A stretch of 64,000 nt of DNA from Neisseriaceae bacterium HSC-16F19 (GTDB lineage: Bacteria > Pseudomonadota > Gammaproteobacteria > Burkholderiales > Neisseriaceae): contig NZ_JALJZY010000004.1 in assembly GCF_024171525.1 (NCBI RefSeq), positions 62,001 through 126,000 on the forward strand, in the 5' to 3' direction. Position 1 is the stretch's first letter; the number at the start of each line of letters is the position of its first letter. Position numbers and translations under genes: made by a program. The notes under the pieces were generated by a model. It was not told where the DNA came from and did no database searches. It saw only the letters and a program-made list of their open reading frames with translations. Shown piece by piece: positions 23,549 to 32,508 of this stretch.

Positions 23549-24324
23549 GCTTTACCTCCGGTGCGTTCCAGCAGGAATGTGGCGATGTGCTTGGGCATGG
23601 GCATGCCCGGCTCGTTTTTGGCGATATTGCCGCCGATATTGCTGATGCAGCCGCAGTCGGCGCTGATGATTTCAGTAGCTTCGGTGGCTTTGAGGGCGGC
23701 CACTTTGTCGGCCACCATGGCACCGGAAATGTCCGGCTGCTTCACCGAGAAGGTACCGCCGAAGCCGCAGCATTCGCTTTCGTGGTCGTGTACCACGCGT
23801 TCGACATTGGCCAATTGGTCGATGAGCGCCCAGCCGGTGTGGTGGACGTTCATTTCCCGCCGTGCCGCGCAGGAGGTGTGCACGGCCACGCGCACCGGGG
23901 CGCCGGTGTCTTGCGGACGGTAGCCGATGGCGGTGAGGAAATGGGTGAATTCGATGATGCGGTTGGCAATATCGGTGGCGGCCTGCTCGTATTTGCTGCC
24001 TTTAAACAGCACCGGCCACTGGTGTTTGATCATGCCGCCGCAGGAGCCGGAGGGAATGACGATGGGCCAGGGATTGGGAAACAAATCGAGCTGTGCCGAG
24101 GCCACATCGAAAGATTCGCGCGGATGGCCGGAGGAAAAGGCCGGTTGGCCGCAGCAGCTCTGTGCCATGGGGAAATGCACCCGTATGCCTTGCTGCTCGA
24201 GCAGGGTCATGGCATCCATGCCGGCTTCGGGCATGAAGATGTCGATGAGGCAGGTGCCGAAAAAATACACATCGGCCGGCTTTTCCGCGAAACGGAAAGC
24301 CGGATCAGGCAGGATTGTGTTCAT
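23545..24324 (-). CDS. lutA: L-lactate utilisation protein LutA
   Basis: A 259-aa cysteine-rich subunit with two CCG domains: CCGQPAFSSGH in the first half and CCGFGGTFSVKQPDISG in the second, each with an upstream conserved Cys (VYFFGTCLIDIF and VHTSCAARREMNVH). Such domains bind iron-sulfur clusters. First gene of the operon; the ATG at 24324 is 22 bases from a TATAAT on the minus strand. Together LutABC oxidise L-lactate to pyruvate, feeding electrons to the respiratory chain. Confidence 0.95.
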   Translation of the reverse strand: MNTILPDPAFRFAEKPADVYFFGTCLIDIFMPEAGMDAMTLLEQQGIRVHFPMAQSCCGQPAFSSGHPRESFDVASAQLDLFPNPWPIVIPSGSCGGMIKHQWPVLFKGSKYEQAATDIANRIIEFTHFLTAIGYRPQDTGAPVRVAVHTSCAARREMNVHHTGWALIDQLANVERVVHDHESECCGFGGTFSVKQPDISGAMVADKVAALKATEATEIISADCGCISNIGGNIAKNEPGMPMPKHIATFLLERTGGKA

Positions 24325-24345
24325 GATGTCGGTAGTGTCGTTATG

Positions 24346-24374
24346 ATTATAAAGCCTGCGTTTTGGGGCGCAGG
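24346..24374 (-). promoter_or_regulatory. lutACB promoter with palindrome over the -35 region
   Basis: On the minus strand a -10 TATAAT lies at 24351-24346. The 17-base spacer and -35 position are covered by the palindrome CCTGCG, eight bases, CGCAGG (24355-24374). The -35 itself (CCTGCG) is poor, as expected for an activated or repressed promoter. The regulator is unknown. Confidence 0.45.
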
Positions 24375-24429
24375 TCGGGCTACTTTACGTAAGGGTAAAA
24401 CCGCGGTCAAGCAACTTTTTTTGTCCGGC

Positions 24430-25905
24430 TTATTTGGTATTACCGGTGTCGGCTTCGGAGGCGGCTTTTGCTTCGGAGGCGGCTTGGGCTTCGGAAGCCG
24501 TTTCCGCGCCGGGCAGGTTTTCAGGCAGCCGCGGCGCGCTGCCCAAGTCCCGTACCAGGCGGCGGTATTCGGCAGACTGCTGCAACAGTTCGGCGGCGGC
24601 TTTTTTCAGATTGCGTACATCGTCCTGCGGCAGATAAAACGTGGTGGGTATGCCCATGACCGCATCGCGCAGGGGTGAGGCGGGCAGGTCGGGCAGGTTG
24701 ATGCTGACAAAATACAAATCGGGCTCTTCGGCAGATTTGGTGCGGTTCCAGAAATTGGCAAAATCGTGGAAGCGGCGCAGGGTCTCCTGCGAATTGCGGT
24801 CGATGGGGATATTGATGACCGCATCCAAGACCGGACGGAAGCCGGGCACGTCGGCAGAGCGGTCGATGTCTTGGCGCAACAGGGTTTGCGCATTCACATT
24901 GATGACGACGATTTTTTTGATGCCGCGCTCATCGCGGCGTGATGACAGGGCATCGCTGTTGGTGACTTCTATGGTTTCCAGCAGGTTTTGCAGGCCGAGG
25001 TTGTCGGTGAGGCCGCCGTCGAGCAGATGGATATAGGGGCGCTTGGCGCTGTTGCTGTATTGTTGCAGGCGTTGCAGGTAGTCGCGGCGGGTGAGGCTGC
25101 GGAAATCGGTGGCCTCCGGGTCGATGTCATCGAGCACCTCGGGCAGGGCGTAATGGCAGTTGCCGCCGTGGTTATTCAGCGTGAGCGGTGCAAACACCAA
25201 GGGTACGGCACTGGAGGCGGCCACTGCGCGCGCCACCGGCAGGTCTTCCAAATCCACGCACAGAATGTCGAATTGTTCCTGCACAAAATCCAGGCGGCTG
25301 CCCAGGGTCATGTCGGTGGCGCTGATGACCACAAACGGCCCGCGGCGCTGGCGGTTGAGGTGGCGGAAGGTGGCACCGTGAAACAGCTGCGCATCCAGCT
25401 GCTCGTGCAGCAAATCGCCGCGGCCGAATTGCGATGAGGCCAGGCGCGGCCAGTTGGGCGCGGACAAAACCTGCTGGGTGAGCACTTTTTGCAGATTTTG
25501 GTTGAGGAAGCGGCGCTCGAACTGCGGCACGGTATCGGCACCGTGCAGACCGAAATAGGCCGCCAGCACCGAGCCGCCGGAAACGCCGTAAACCAAATCC
25601 ACCCGGTCCAAGAGCCGTGCCTGTTTGCCGCCGATATACACCGGCTGCTGGTCAAGGATTTCCAGAACACCGTAACCGAAGGCCGCTGCACGCGTGCCGC
25701 CGCCGGAGAACACCATCACCATCAGCACATCGTCCTGTTGTGCCGGGCTGGGGTTGCGCGTGGGATTGAGTGCCTGCAACAGGCGGTAACCCTGATCCGT
25801 ATCGACACGGTCCAAGGTTTTCACCGGCTGGTATTGCAGCGCGGTGCAGGCGGCCAAGAAGGGCAGCAGGGTGCAGAACAGGGCGAGGCGGCGCAAGGGT
25901 GACAT
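24430..25905 (-). CDS. patatin-like phospholipase, lipoprotein
   Basis: A 491-aa protein with lipoprotein signal MSPLRRLALFCTLLPFLAAC (lipobox LAAC, Cys 20). The patatin fold is clear: glycine-rich oxyanion loop FSGGGTRAAAFGYG (67-79), nucleophile elbow GVSGGS (S109), and the dyad Asp in HLLDGGLTDNLGLQ. The expected activity is hydrolysis of (phospho)lipid acyl esters in the envelope. The C-terminus ends in Ala-Ser-Glu-Ala repeats (SEAQAASEAKAASEAD), low-complexity and probably disordered. The frame is open 110 codons upstream through tusA, but the ATG at 25905 is set by the signal peptide. Confidence 0.88.
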   Translation of the reverse strand: MSPLRRLALFCTLLPFLAACTALQYQPVKTLDRVDTDQGYRLLQALNPTRNPSPAQQDDVLMVMVFSGGGTRAAAFGYGVLEILDQQPVYIGGKQARLLDRVDLVYGVSGGSVLAAYFGLHGADTVPQFERRFLNQNLQKVLTQQVLSAPNWPRLASSQFGRGDLLHEQLDAQLFHGATFRHLNRQRRGPFVVISATDMTLGSRLDFVQEQFDILCVDLEDLPVARAVAASSAVPLVFAPLTLNNHGGNCHYALPEVLDDIDPEATDFRSLTRRDYLQRLQQYSNSAKRPYIHLLDGGLTDNLGLQNLLETIEVTNSDALSSRRDERGIKKIVVINVNAQTLLRQDIDRSADVPGFRPVLDAVINIPIDRNSQETLRRFHDFANFWNRTKSAEEPDLYFVSINLPDLPASPLRDAVMGIPTTFYLPQDDVRNLKKAAAELLQQSAEYRRLVRDLGSAPRLPENLPGAETASEAQAASEAKAASEADTGNTK

Positions 25906-25969
25906 GGCGGCTGGGGATGGCTTGACAAGGGGCGTATAATAAGGCGGTTTTATATGCAAAGGAATAGCC

Positions 25970-26194
25970 ATGGCCCAACAACAGCTGGATGTGACCGGTC
26001 TCAAATGCCCGCTGCCGATTCTGCGTGCCAAAAAAGCCTTGGCCGCCTTGCAGGCCGGTGATGTGCTGACGGTGCTGGCCACCGATGCCGGTGCGCCGGA
26101 TGATTTTGCCGCCTTCTGCCGCCAAACCGGCCATGTGCTTTTGGCTTCTACCGAAGATAACGGTGTGTTTACATTGGTGGTGCAGCACAAATAA
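25970..26194 (+). CDS. tusA: sulfur-carrier TusA-family protein
   Basis: A 74-aa SirA/TusA-fold protein. The family motif LDVTGLKCPLPILRAKKALAAL contains the sulfur-carrying Cys (C13, CPxP). TusA relays persulfide sulfur for tRNA 2-thiolation and other pathways; short TusA-like paralogues also exist, so the exact function is probable rather than certain. The ATG at 25970 follows GGAATA. It is divergent from the patatin gene; a TATAAT at 25935-25940 is a possible -10. An inverted DUS pair (26199-26228) follows. Confidence 0.8.
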   Translation: MAQQQLDVTGLKCPLPILRAKKALAALQAGDVLTVLATDAGAPDDFAAFCRQTGHVLLASTEDNGVFTLVVQHK

Positions 26195-26273
26195 GCAACA
26201 GGCTGCCTGAAAACTTTCAGGCAGCCTGAAATCACTTAATTTTAAAGACAAAAGATTACAACAAAGGAAAACC

Positions 26274-27311
26274 ATGCAAACCCTCACCCTTATCCGTCCC
26301 GACGACATGCACCTGCATCTGCGCGACGGCGATGCCCTTAAAGCCGTACTGCCTTATACCGCCCGCCAGATGGGCCGTGCGGTGATTATGCCCAATCTCA
26401 AACCGCCGGTGGCGCAGGTGGAAGATGCGCTGGCCTACAAGCAGCGTATACTCGATGCCCTGCCGCCGGGCAGCCGTTTCCAGCCCTTGATGACTTTATA
26501 TCTCACCGACAACACCACGGTGGAAACCGTGCGCGCAGCCAAGGCGGCGGGCGTGGTGGCCTTCAAACTGTATCCGGCGGGGGCTACCACCAATTCCGAT
26601 TCCGGCGTCACCGATTTGTTCAAACTCTTGCCGGTGCTGCGCGAAATCGCCGCGCAAGACCTGCGCTTTTTGGTGCACGGAGAAGTGACCGATGCCGACA
26701 TCGACATTTTTGACCGCGAAGCGGTGTTTATCGAGCGCATCCTCAAACCGGTGCTGGCCGAAGTGCCGGATTTGAAAGTGGTGTTCGAACACATCACCAC
26801 CGCCGAAGCGGCGCGGCTGGTGTGTGAAGCCGGGGACAATGTCGCCGCCAGCGTCACCCCGCAGCACCTGCTGCTCAACCGCAACGACCTCTTGGTGGGC
26901 GGCGTGCGTCCGCACCATTACTGCCTGCCGGTATTGAAACGCGAAACCCACCGCCAAGCTTTGGTGGCGGCGGCGACCGGCGACAAGGCACACAAATTTT
27001 TCCTCGGCACCGACTCCGCCCCGCACCCGCAACACGCCAAAGAAAACGCCTGCGGCTGCGCGGGTATGTTCAGCGCCATGACCGCCATCGAACTGTATGC
27101 GGAAGTGTTTGAAGCCGCCGGTGCCTTGGACAAACTGCAAGCCTTTGCCTCGCAAAACGGCGCCCGCTTCTACGGGCTGCCTGAAAACAGCGACACCGTA
27201 ACCTTGGTGAAACAGGCGCAAAGCGTGCCCGCATCCGTACCCATGGGTGAGGCGCAACTCGTGCCCATGCGCGCGGGCGGCGAAGTGGCGTGGACTTTGC
27301 AGCAGGATTAA
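26274..27311 (+). CDS. pyrC: dihydroorotase
   Basis: A 345-aa zinc enzyme of pyrimidine biosynthesis cyclising carbamoyl-aspartate. Type II PyrC signatures are DDMHLHLRDGD (zinc His pair) at residues 10-20, the carbamylated Lys in VAFKLYPAGATTNSDSG, LVHGEVTD, VFEHITT and GTDSAPHP (catalytic Asp). The ATG at 26274 has AAAGGAAA upstream. A DUS near the C-terminus is read as GLPENSD. A DUS-pair terminator and a Correia-like element follow. Confidence 0.96.
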   Translation: MQTLTLIRPDDMHLHLRDGDALKAVLPYTARQMGRAVIMPNLKPPVAQVEDALAYKQRILDALPPGSRFQPLMTLYLTDNTTVETVRAAKAAGVVAFKLYPAGATTNSDSGVTDLFKLLPVLREIAAQDLRFLVHGEVTDADIDIFDREAVFIERILKPVLAEVPDLKVVFEHITTAEAARLVCEAGDNVAASVTPQHLLLNRNDLLVGGVRPHHYCLPVLKRETHRQALVAAATGDKAHKFFLGTDSAPHPQHAKENACGCAGMFSAMTAIELYAEVFEAAGALDKLQAFASQNGARFYGLPENSDTVTLVKQAQSVPASVPMGEAQLVPMRAGGEVAWTLQQD

Positions 27312-27337
27312 CGGTATTTCTTGTTTGCATGATTAAA

Positions 27338-27380
27338 AAGGCTGCCTGAAAACGAATACAGCAAGTTTTCAGGCAGCCTT
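27338..27380. terminator. inverted DUS pair, pyrC terminator
   Basis: AAGGCTGCCTGAAAAC and GTTTTCAGGCAGCCTT form a 16-bp stem with an 11-base loop, directly abutting the Correia-like element. Confidence 0.75.
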
Positions 27381-27484
27381 TATAGTCGACTAACACAGAA
27401 CGAGACAAGGCAGCAAGCCGAAGACAGTACAGATAGTACGGCAAGGCGCAGCAACGCCGTATCGTTCTGTGTTAAATGACTATA
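27381..27484. repeat. Correia-like element, TATAGT-type ends, inverted
   Basis: 104 bp bounded by TATAGTCG and GACTATA, with inner arms ACACAGAACGA / TCGTTCTGTGT. The core is the reverse complement of the other copies (AAGACAGTAC, TAGTACGGCAAGGCG). It lies upstream of the uvrA promoter region. Confidence 0.78.
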
Positions 27485-27542
27485 TTTTTGCGATGGACGA
27501 ATACGGCTGTTATCGGGCATAGCAGGTGGCCGGTCTACTTTA

Positions 27543-27551
27543 TGCTAAAAT
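27543..27551 (+). promoter_or_regulatory. uvrA extended -10
   Basis: TGCTAAAAT is an extended -10 element about 32 bases before the uvrA ATG. No good -35 is seen, as is usual for extended -10 promoters. No SOS box is visible. Confidence 0.45.
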
Positions 27552-27582
27552 CCGCTGTTTTTTTCCATTTTCCGCCCGCTTT

Positions 27583-30414
27583 ATGAGCCACTCCGACAAC
27601 GACACCATCCGCATCCGCGGCGCCCGCACCCACAATCTGAAAAACATCGATCTGGACATTCCCCGCCACCGGCTGGTGGTGGTCACCGGCCTATCCGGCA
27701 GCGGCAAATCTTCGCTGGCCTTCGACACGCTCTATGCCGAAGGGCAGCGGCGCTATGTGGAAAGCCTGTCGGCCTATGCGCGCCAGTTTTTGCAGATGAT
27801 GGACAAACCCGATGTCGATTTGATTGAGGGCCTGTCACCCGCCATTTCCATCGAGCAGAAATCCACCAGCCACAACCCGCGCTCCACCGTGGGCACGGTC
27901 ACGGAAATCCACGATTATCTGCGTCTGTTATACGCCCGCGTCGGCACGCCGTATTGTCCCGACCACGATTTGCCGCTTTCCAGCCAAACCGTATCGCAAA
28001 TGGTGGACCATGTGCTGGGGCTGCCTGAAGACACGCGGGTGATGATTTTGGCGCCTGCCGTGCGCGAGCGCAAAGGCGAGTTTGTGGACTTTTTCGCCGA
28101 TTTGCAGGCGCAGGGCTTTGCGCGCGTGCGCGTGGACGGCGAAGTTTACCAACTCGACGAAGTGCCCAAGCTGGAAAAAAACATCAAGCACAATATCGAT
28201 GTGGTGATTGACCGCGTCAAAGTGAAGGCTGACATCAAACAGCGGCTGGCGGAAAGCTTTGAAACCGCCTTGCGCCACGGCGGCGAGCGCGCGCTGGCGC
28301 TGGAAATGGACAGCGGCGAAGAGCATTGGTTTTCCGCCCGCTTCGCCTGCCCGGTGTGCTCTTACAGCCTGCCCGAGCTGGAACCGCGCCTGTTTTCCTT
28401 CAACAATCCCGTCGGCGCCTGCCCCACCTGCGACGGCTTGGGCAATATGAATTTCTTCGACCCCGAGCGCGTGGTGCTGCACCCCGAATTATCGCTGGCG
28501 GGGGGCGCCATCAAAGGCTGGGACAAGCGCAACCAGTTTTATTTCCAAATGATTCAGTCGCTGGCGGCGCATTATGATTTTGATGTGAATACGCCGTTTG
28601 AAACGCTGCCTGAAAAAGTCAAAAAAGTGGTGCTGCACGGCTCCGGCAAAGAAGTCATCGACTTCCGCTACCTGTCCGAAAAAGGCACCACCTTCAACCG
28701 CAGCCATGCCTTTGAAGGCATTATTCCCAACTTGGAGCGCCGCTTCCGCGAAACCGATTCCAATACCGTACGCGAAGAATTGCTGCAATACCAAAGCCAC
28801 AAAGCCTGCCCCAGTTGCAGCGGCGCACGCCTGCGCAAAGAAGCGCGCTATGTGTATGTGGGCAAACAGCCGCTGCACGAAATTTCCGCCTGGCCGCTCA
28901 CGCAAACGCACCAATTTTTCGAAACCTTGGATTTGGACGGCAATAAAAAACAGATTGCCGAAAAAATCCTTAAAGAAATCACCGAACGCTTGGGCTTTCT
29001 GATTAATGTCGGCCTTGATTATCTGAATTTGAGCCGCAGCGCCGAAACCCTGTCCGGCGGCGAAGCCCAGCGCATCCGTCTCGCCAGCCAAATCGGCAGC
29101 GGCTTAACCGGCGTGATGTATGTGCTCGATGAACCTTCCATCGGCCTGCACCAGCGCGACAACGACCGCCTGCTGGGCACGCTCAAACGCCTGCGCGATT
29201 TGGGCAACAGCGTGATTGTGGTGGAGCACGACGAAGACGCCATCCGCGAAGCCGATTTCGTGGTCGATATGGGCCCCGGCGCGGGTGAGCACGGCGGCAA
29301 TGTGCTGGTGGCGGGTACGCCCAAACAGGTGGCTGCCTGCAAGGAATCTGTTACCGGCCAATATTTGAGCGGCAAAAAAGCCATCGCCGTACCAAGCGAA
29401 CGCACCCCCGCCGACCCCAAACGCATGCTGGTGCTTAAAGGCGCGCGCGGCAACAACCTGAAAAACGTCACCCTGGAGCTGCCGCTCGGCTTGATTACCT
29501 GCATCACCGGCGTCTCCGGCAGCGGCAAATCCACGCTGATTAACGACACGCTGGCGAAAATCACCGCCCGCGAACTCAACCGCGCCCACGAAGAACCTGC
29601 GCCTTATGATGAAATCACCGGCTTGGATCATCTGGACAAAGTCATCAACGTCGACCAATCGCCCATCGGCCGCACCCCGCGTTCCAATCCCGCCACCTAC
29701 ACCGGCCTGTTCACACCCATCCGCGACCTGTTCGCCGGCGTACCGCTCTCGCGCGAGCGCGGCTACAACGTCGGCCGCTTTTCGTTTAACGTAAAAGGCG
29801 GCCGCTGCGAAGCCTGCCAGGGCGACGGCGTGATTAAAGTGGAAATGCACTTTCTGCCCGATGTGTATGTGCCCTGCGAAGTGTGCCACGGCAAACGCTA
29901 CAACCGCGAAACGCTGGAAGTGCAATACAAAGGCAAAAACATCAGCCAAGTGCTCAATATGACCGTAGAAGAAGCGCGCGAATTTTTCGACGCCGTGCCC
30001 ACCGTAGCCCGCAAACTGCAAACCCTGATGGACGTGGGCCTGGGCTATATCCGCCTCGGCCAATCCGCCACCACCTTGTCCGGCGGCGAAGCCCAGCGCG
30101 TCAAACTGGCGCTGGAACTCTCCAAACGCGACACCGGCCGCACCCTGTATATCCTCGACGAACCCACCACCGGCCTGCACTTCGCCGACATTGCCCTGCT
30201 GCTGGATGTGATTCAGCGCCTCAAAGGCAAAGGTAATTCGATTGTGATTATCGAACATAATCTGGATGTGATTAAAACCGCGGACTGGATTGTGGATTTG
30301 GGGCCGGAAGGCGGCGATGGCGGCGGGAAGATTATTGCCCAAGGAACACCCGAAGAAGTGGTAAAAGTGAAGGGGAGTTATACGGGGAAGTATTTGAAAA
30401 ACATATTAAAGTAA
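27583..30414 (+). CDS. uvrA: excinuclease ABC subunit A
   Basis: A 943-aa damage-recognition ATPase of nucleotide excision repair. It has two ABC ATPase modules: Walker A GLSGSGKSSLAFDT near residue 32 and GVSGSGKSTLINDTL near residue 640, with signature LSGGEAQR in both halves. Zinc modules are CPVCSYSLPELEPRLFSFNNPVGACPTCDG and CEACQGDGVIKVEMHFLPDVYVPCEVCHG. The ATG at 27583 gives the usual MSHSDNDTIRIRGARTHNLKNI; the upstream frame from 27526 includes the promoter. Length is normal. Confidence 0.97.
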   Translation: MSHSDNDTIRIRGARTHNLKNIDLDIPRHRLVVVTGLSGSGKSSLAFDTLYAEGQRRYVESLSAYARQFLQMMDKPDVDLIEGLSPAISIEQKSTSHNPRSTVGTVTEIHDYLRLLYARVGTPYCPDHDLPLSSQTVSQMVDHVLGLPEDTRVMILAPAVRERKGEFVDFFADLQAQGFARVRVDGEVYQLDEVPKLEKNIKHNIDVVIDRVKVKADIKQRLAESFETALRHGGERALALEMDSGEEHWFSARFACPVCSYSLPELEPRLFSFNNPVGACPTCDGLGNMNFFDPERVVLHPELSLAGGAIKGWDKRNQFYFQMIQSLAAHYDFDVNTPFETLPEKVKKVVLHGSGKEVIDFRYLSEKGTTFNRSHAFEGIIPNLERRFRETDSNTVREELLQYQSHKACPSCSGARLRKEARYVYVGKQPLHEISAWPLTQTHQFFETLDLDGNKKQIAEKILKEITERLGFLINVGLDYLNLSRSAETLSGGEAQRIRLASQIGSGLTGVMYVLDEPSIGLHQRDNDRLLGTLKRLRDLGNSVIVVEHDEDAIREADFVVDMGPGAGEHGGNVLVAGTPKQVAACKESVTGQYLSGKKAIAVPSERTPADPKRMLVLKGARGNNLKNVTLELPLGLITCITGVSGSGKSTLINDTLAKITARELNRAHEEPAPYDEITGLDHLDKVINVDQSPIGRTPRSNPATYTGLFTPIRDLFAGVPLSRERGYNVGRFSFNVKGGRCEACQGDGVIKVEMHFLPDVYVPCEVCHGKRYNRETLEVQYKGKNISQVLNMTVEEAREFFDAVPTVARKLQTLMDVGLGYIRLGQSATTLSGGEAQRVKLALELSKRDTGRTLYILDEPTTGLHFADIALLLDVIQRLKGKGNSIVIIEHNLDVIKTADWIVDLGPEGGDGGGKIIAQGTPEEVVKVKGSYTGKYLKNILK

Positions 30415-30458
30415 ATTTCAAATAATCTATTGTTCTATATTTAAAGGAAATTAAAATT

Positions 30459-31472
30459 ATGAATAAACATTCCTCAAATAATACAGGATTTTTTCAACGG
30501 GCGACATTATCGGGTGCCGTTACTCTTCCGTTTATCTTAGCGCAGTACGCCAAAAATACAGGCCTTTCAGAAAAGGAGATTGCTTATATTGCTTTCGGTG
30601 TATTTACCCTTGCAATTTTAATTCTTATTTACATGTTAATTTCATTTAATAAAAGTCCTAAGTGGAGAAAAATTTTTGATTCAGATGGGAATTATACTGA
30701 TAGATTTAAAAATAAAATAATTCAATGTGTTATTCTTTTTTCTGTTTTTACATTACTATGTGGATTTCTACAATTAAAAGGATTTAATCCAAGAAAAGAA
30801 TTAGCATCTGAAGGTATAAAGTGGGATGAGTCAAATATGTTTACTGCCATAAAAAATAAAGATGTACGAAGCGTAGAATTATTTTTTGAGGGGGAAATGC
30901 CTATTTCGGAAGTTGCAGCCAAGTTAATCTTATCAACAAATGATAAAAAATTAATTGAGTTACTACAAGAACACGCAAAACTTTTTGATTCTAATAAATG
31001 TGCTGATCTTATACTCCAATTAAACCCAAACTACTCTTATAGCACAGTTAAAATAAACAATAAAATTACACAGAAAACTATTAAACAACTATGCAGCAAT
31101 CCTGATGGTATTGCTAGTGTGGGAAACCAATATTACTCTTATAAACAGCAATATGATTCATTATTGAAAGAAAATAAAGAAAAGGCACTGAAATTAGGGT
31201 CGTTACAAAATTGTATTAATAAAGAATGGGAAAATAAAGATAAATTAATTGAAGAGGCTTCTTTGTTTAAGCTTTCAGACCATAGTACTATTAGAGATAG
31301 AGATATTCTAATTGGTAAAATAAATATAAACCTGAGAACAGGCATGAATACCGATGAACATATTAAATCTACAATTACTGAATATTGTGAATCTGAAATA
31401 AGAAGCATAGAAAAACCAAGTGTTGAGTATATTGATTTTTGGGAGAAGCAATATAACTTAATCGCAAAATAG
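30459..31472 (+). CDS. AT-rich orphan membrane protein with ankyrin-like segment
   Basis: A 337-aa protein of unknown function, strikingly A+T-rich compared with every neighbour and using AT-ending codons (many ATT, AAA, TTA). Two hydrophobic segments (about residues 41-62 and 88-105) place it in the membrane. Residues about 126-175 (MFTAIKNKDVRSVELFFEGEMPISEVAAKLILSTNDKKLIELLQEHAKLF) resemble one or two degenerate ankyrin-type repeats. The rest is Lys/Asn-rich and predicted helical, with no known catalytic motif. The ATG at 30459 follows AAAGGAAAT. No DUS lies inside it. The composition suggests recent acquisition. It sits alone between uvrA and a convergent gene. Confidence 0.75.
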   Translation: MNKHSSNNTGFFQRATLSGAVTLPFILAQYAKNTGLSEKEIAYIAFGVFTLAILILIYMLISFNKSPKWRKIFDSDGNYTDRFKNKIIQCVILFSVFTLLCGFLQLKGFNPRKELASEGIKWDESNMFTAIKNKDVRSVELFFEGEMPISEVAAKLILSTNDKKLIELLQEHAKLFDSNKCADLILQLNPNYSYSTVKINNKITQKTIKQLCSNPDGIASVGNQYYSYKQQYDSLLKENKEKALKLGSLQNCINKEWENKDKLIEEASLFKLSDHSTIRDRDILIGKININLRTGMNTDEHIKSTITEYCESEIRSIEKPSVEYIDFWEKQYNLIAK

Positions 31473-31536
31473 CAAGTGTAGCCTGTATCCCCATACAACG
31501 CGTGCGTGCCTGCGGCACCCACCCTACTATCCATCA

Positions 31537-31568
31537 AAACACCGCCCGTATCAACGGGCGGTGTTTTG
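31537..31568. terminator. bidirectional terminator between convergent genes
   Basis: AAAACACCGCCCGT, a short loop and ACGGGCGGTGTTTT: a strong GC stem with A and T runs on the two sides. Confidence 0.88.
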
Positions 31569-31577
31569 TATCTGCAA

Positions 31578-32336
31578 CTACCAGCCGCCTTGCTTCATCA
31601 CTTCTTCCAGCATTTGCGAAAATGCGGCGGCGGCTTCGCGTCCTTCATCGGTAATGGTTACCGGCTCATCGTCGGATTCGGGTTTTTCAATAAATCCGCG
31701 TTCCCATAAGTCTTCGGCTACACCTTCAAGTTCCAAATCTGCCCAAGTCATGCTGATGTTTTTGGCCGGGTCGCACATTTCCATCAAAATCATCAAACCC
31801 AGACTTTCCTGCATTTCTTCGTCCATCCAGATGCTGTCGTCACCGTATTGTTCCGGTGATTTGCCCACTTTTTCAATCACGGCGGCGATATAGCCTTCGC
31901 GTTCCGGCTCGTCGTCATCAATCTGAAAGATTTGCTCAAGCTGCAAGCGGTGTATCCAGTCGTCACCGAAATCAAACCAGTAATAAATGCAATCTTGTTC
32001 TTTAAGTGCGGCATCGGCAATGGTGTAGCTTGCCCAGTCGTGCAGCGTGTAATCCTCATCCTCCTCAAAATCCGAATCATCAACCAATGCCATATCACCC
32101 ACTTCTTCGGTGGCATTGAACAAATCTTCAATGTATTTCACTTCCTGGCGGGTAAGCAGAAATTTGCACAGATGCGGGTCATAGCGGTCGAAGGCTTCGT
32201 AAATAGCTTCGTGCAAGGCAAAAAAAGGCGCATTGGCTGAAACGTCGATAATGCGGTGCAATTCTTCGGCGGGGACATAACGGTCGCCGATAAGGGAAAC
32301 TTTAAAACGGTAGAGGGTGATTTGCGGCTGGGACAT
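31578..32336 (-). CDS. plasmid pRiA4b ORF-3-like domain protein
   Basis: A 252-aa, very acidic protein. The PRiA4_ORF3 domain is recognisable: ITLYRFKVSLIGDRYVPAEELHRIIDVSANAPFFALHEAIYEAFDRYDPHL (residues 6-56) and YYWFDFGDDWIHRLQLEQI (118-136), matching the family's FKV.L, LH.aI..AF and Y.FDFGD.W.H motifs. Function is unknown; the domain is common in mobile-element contexts. The C-terminal half (DLELEGVAEDLWERGFIEKPESDDEPVTITDEGREAAAAF) has a winged-helix-like look. The ATG at 32336 is preceded by GGAGAAACACC on the minus strand. Confidence 0.75.
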   Translation of the reverse strand: MSQPQITLYRFKVSLIGDRYVPAEELHRIIDVSANAPFFALHEAIYEAFDRYDPHLCKFLLTRQEVKYIEDLFNATEEVGDMALVDDSDFEEDEDYTLHDWASYTIADAALKEQDCIYYWFDFGDDWIHRLQLEQIFQIDDDEPEREGYIAAVIEKVGKSPEQYGDDSIWMDEEMQESLGLMILMEMCDPAKNISMTWADLELEGVAEDLWERGFIEKPESDDEPVTITDEGREAAAAFSQMLEEVMKQGGW

Positions 32337-32434
32337 GGTGTTTCTCCAAAAAAGCTTATTGTACTGAAAACAGACAGAACAGGCGATTAATTACGGAGTG
32401 GTGTTTTTTCAGGCAGCCTTTTACGTTGCTCACG

Positions 32435-32462
32435 CTTGAATACGCCGCATTCGGCCCTATTT
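32435..32462 (+). promoter_or_regulatory. sigma-32-type heat-shock promoter of hslV
   Basis: CTTGAA (32435-32440), a 14-base spacer and CCCTATTT (32455-32462) match the RpoH consensus (CTTGAAA / CCCCATNT) in sequence and spacing, 47 bases before the hslV start. Confidence 0.65.
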
Positions 32463-32508
32463 GCGGGACATTGCCGCGCAGGCGGCGTGATTGTTTGGAA
32501 GGAAGAAT

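Noticed and set aside
25922..25940. TTGACA and TATAAT close together before tusA
   Set aside because: The hexamers are only 7 bases apart, far from the required 16-18, so they cannot form one sigma-70 promoter. Only the TATAAT remains a weak candidate.
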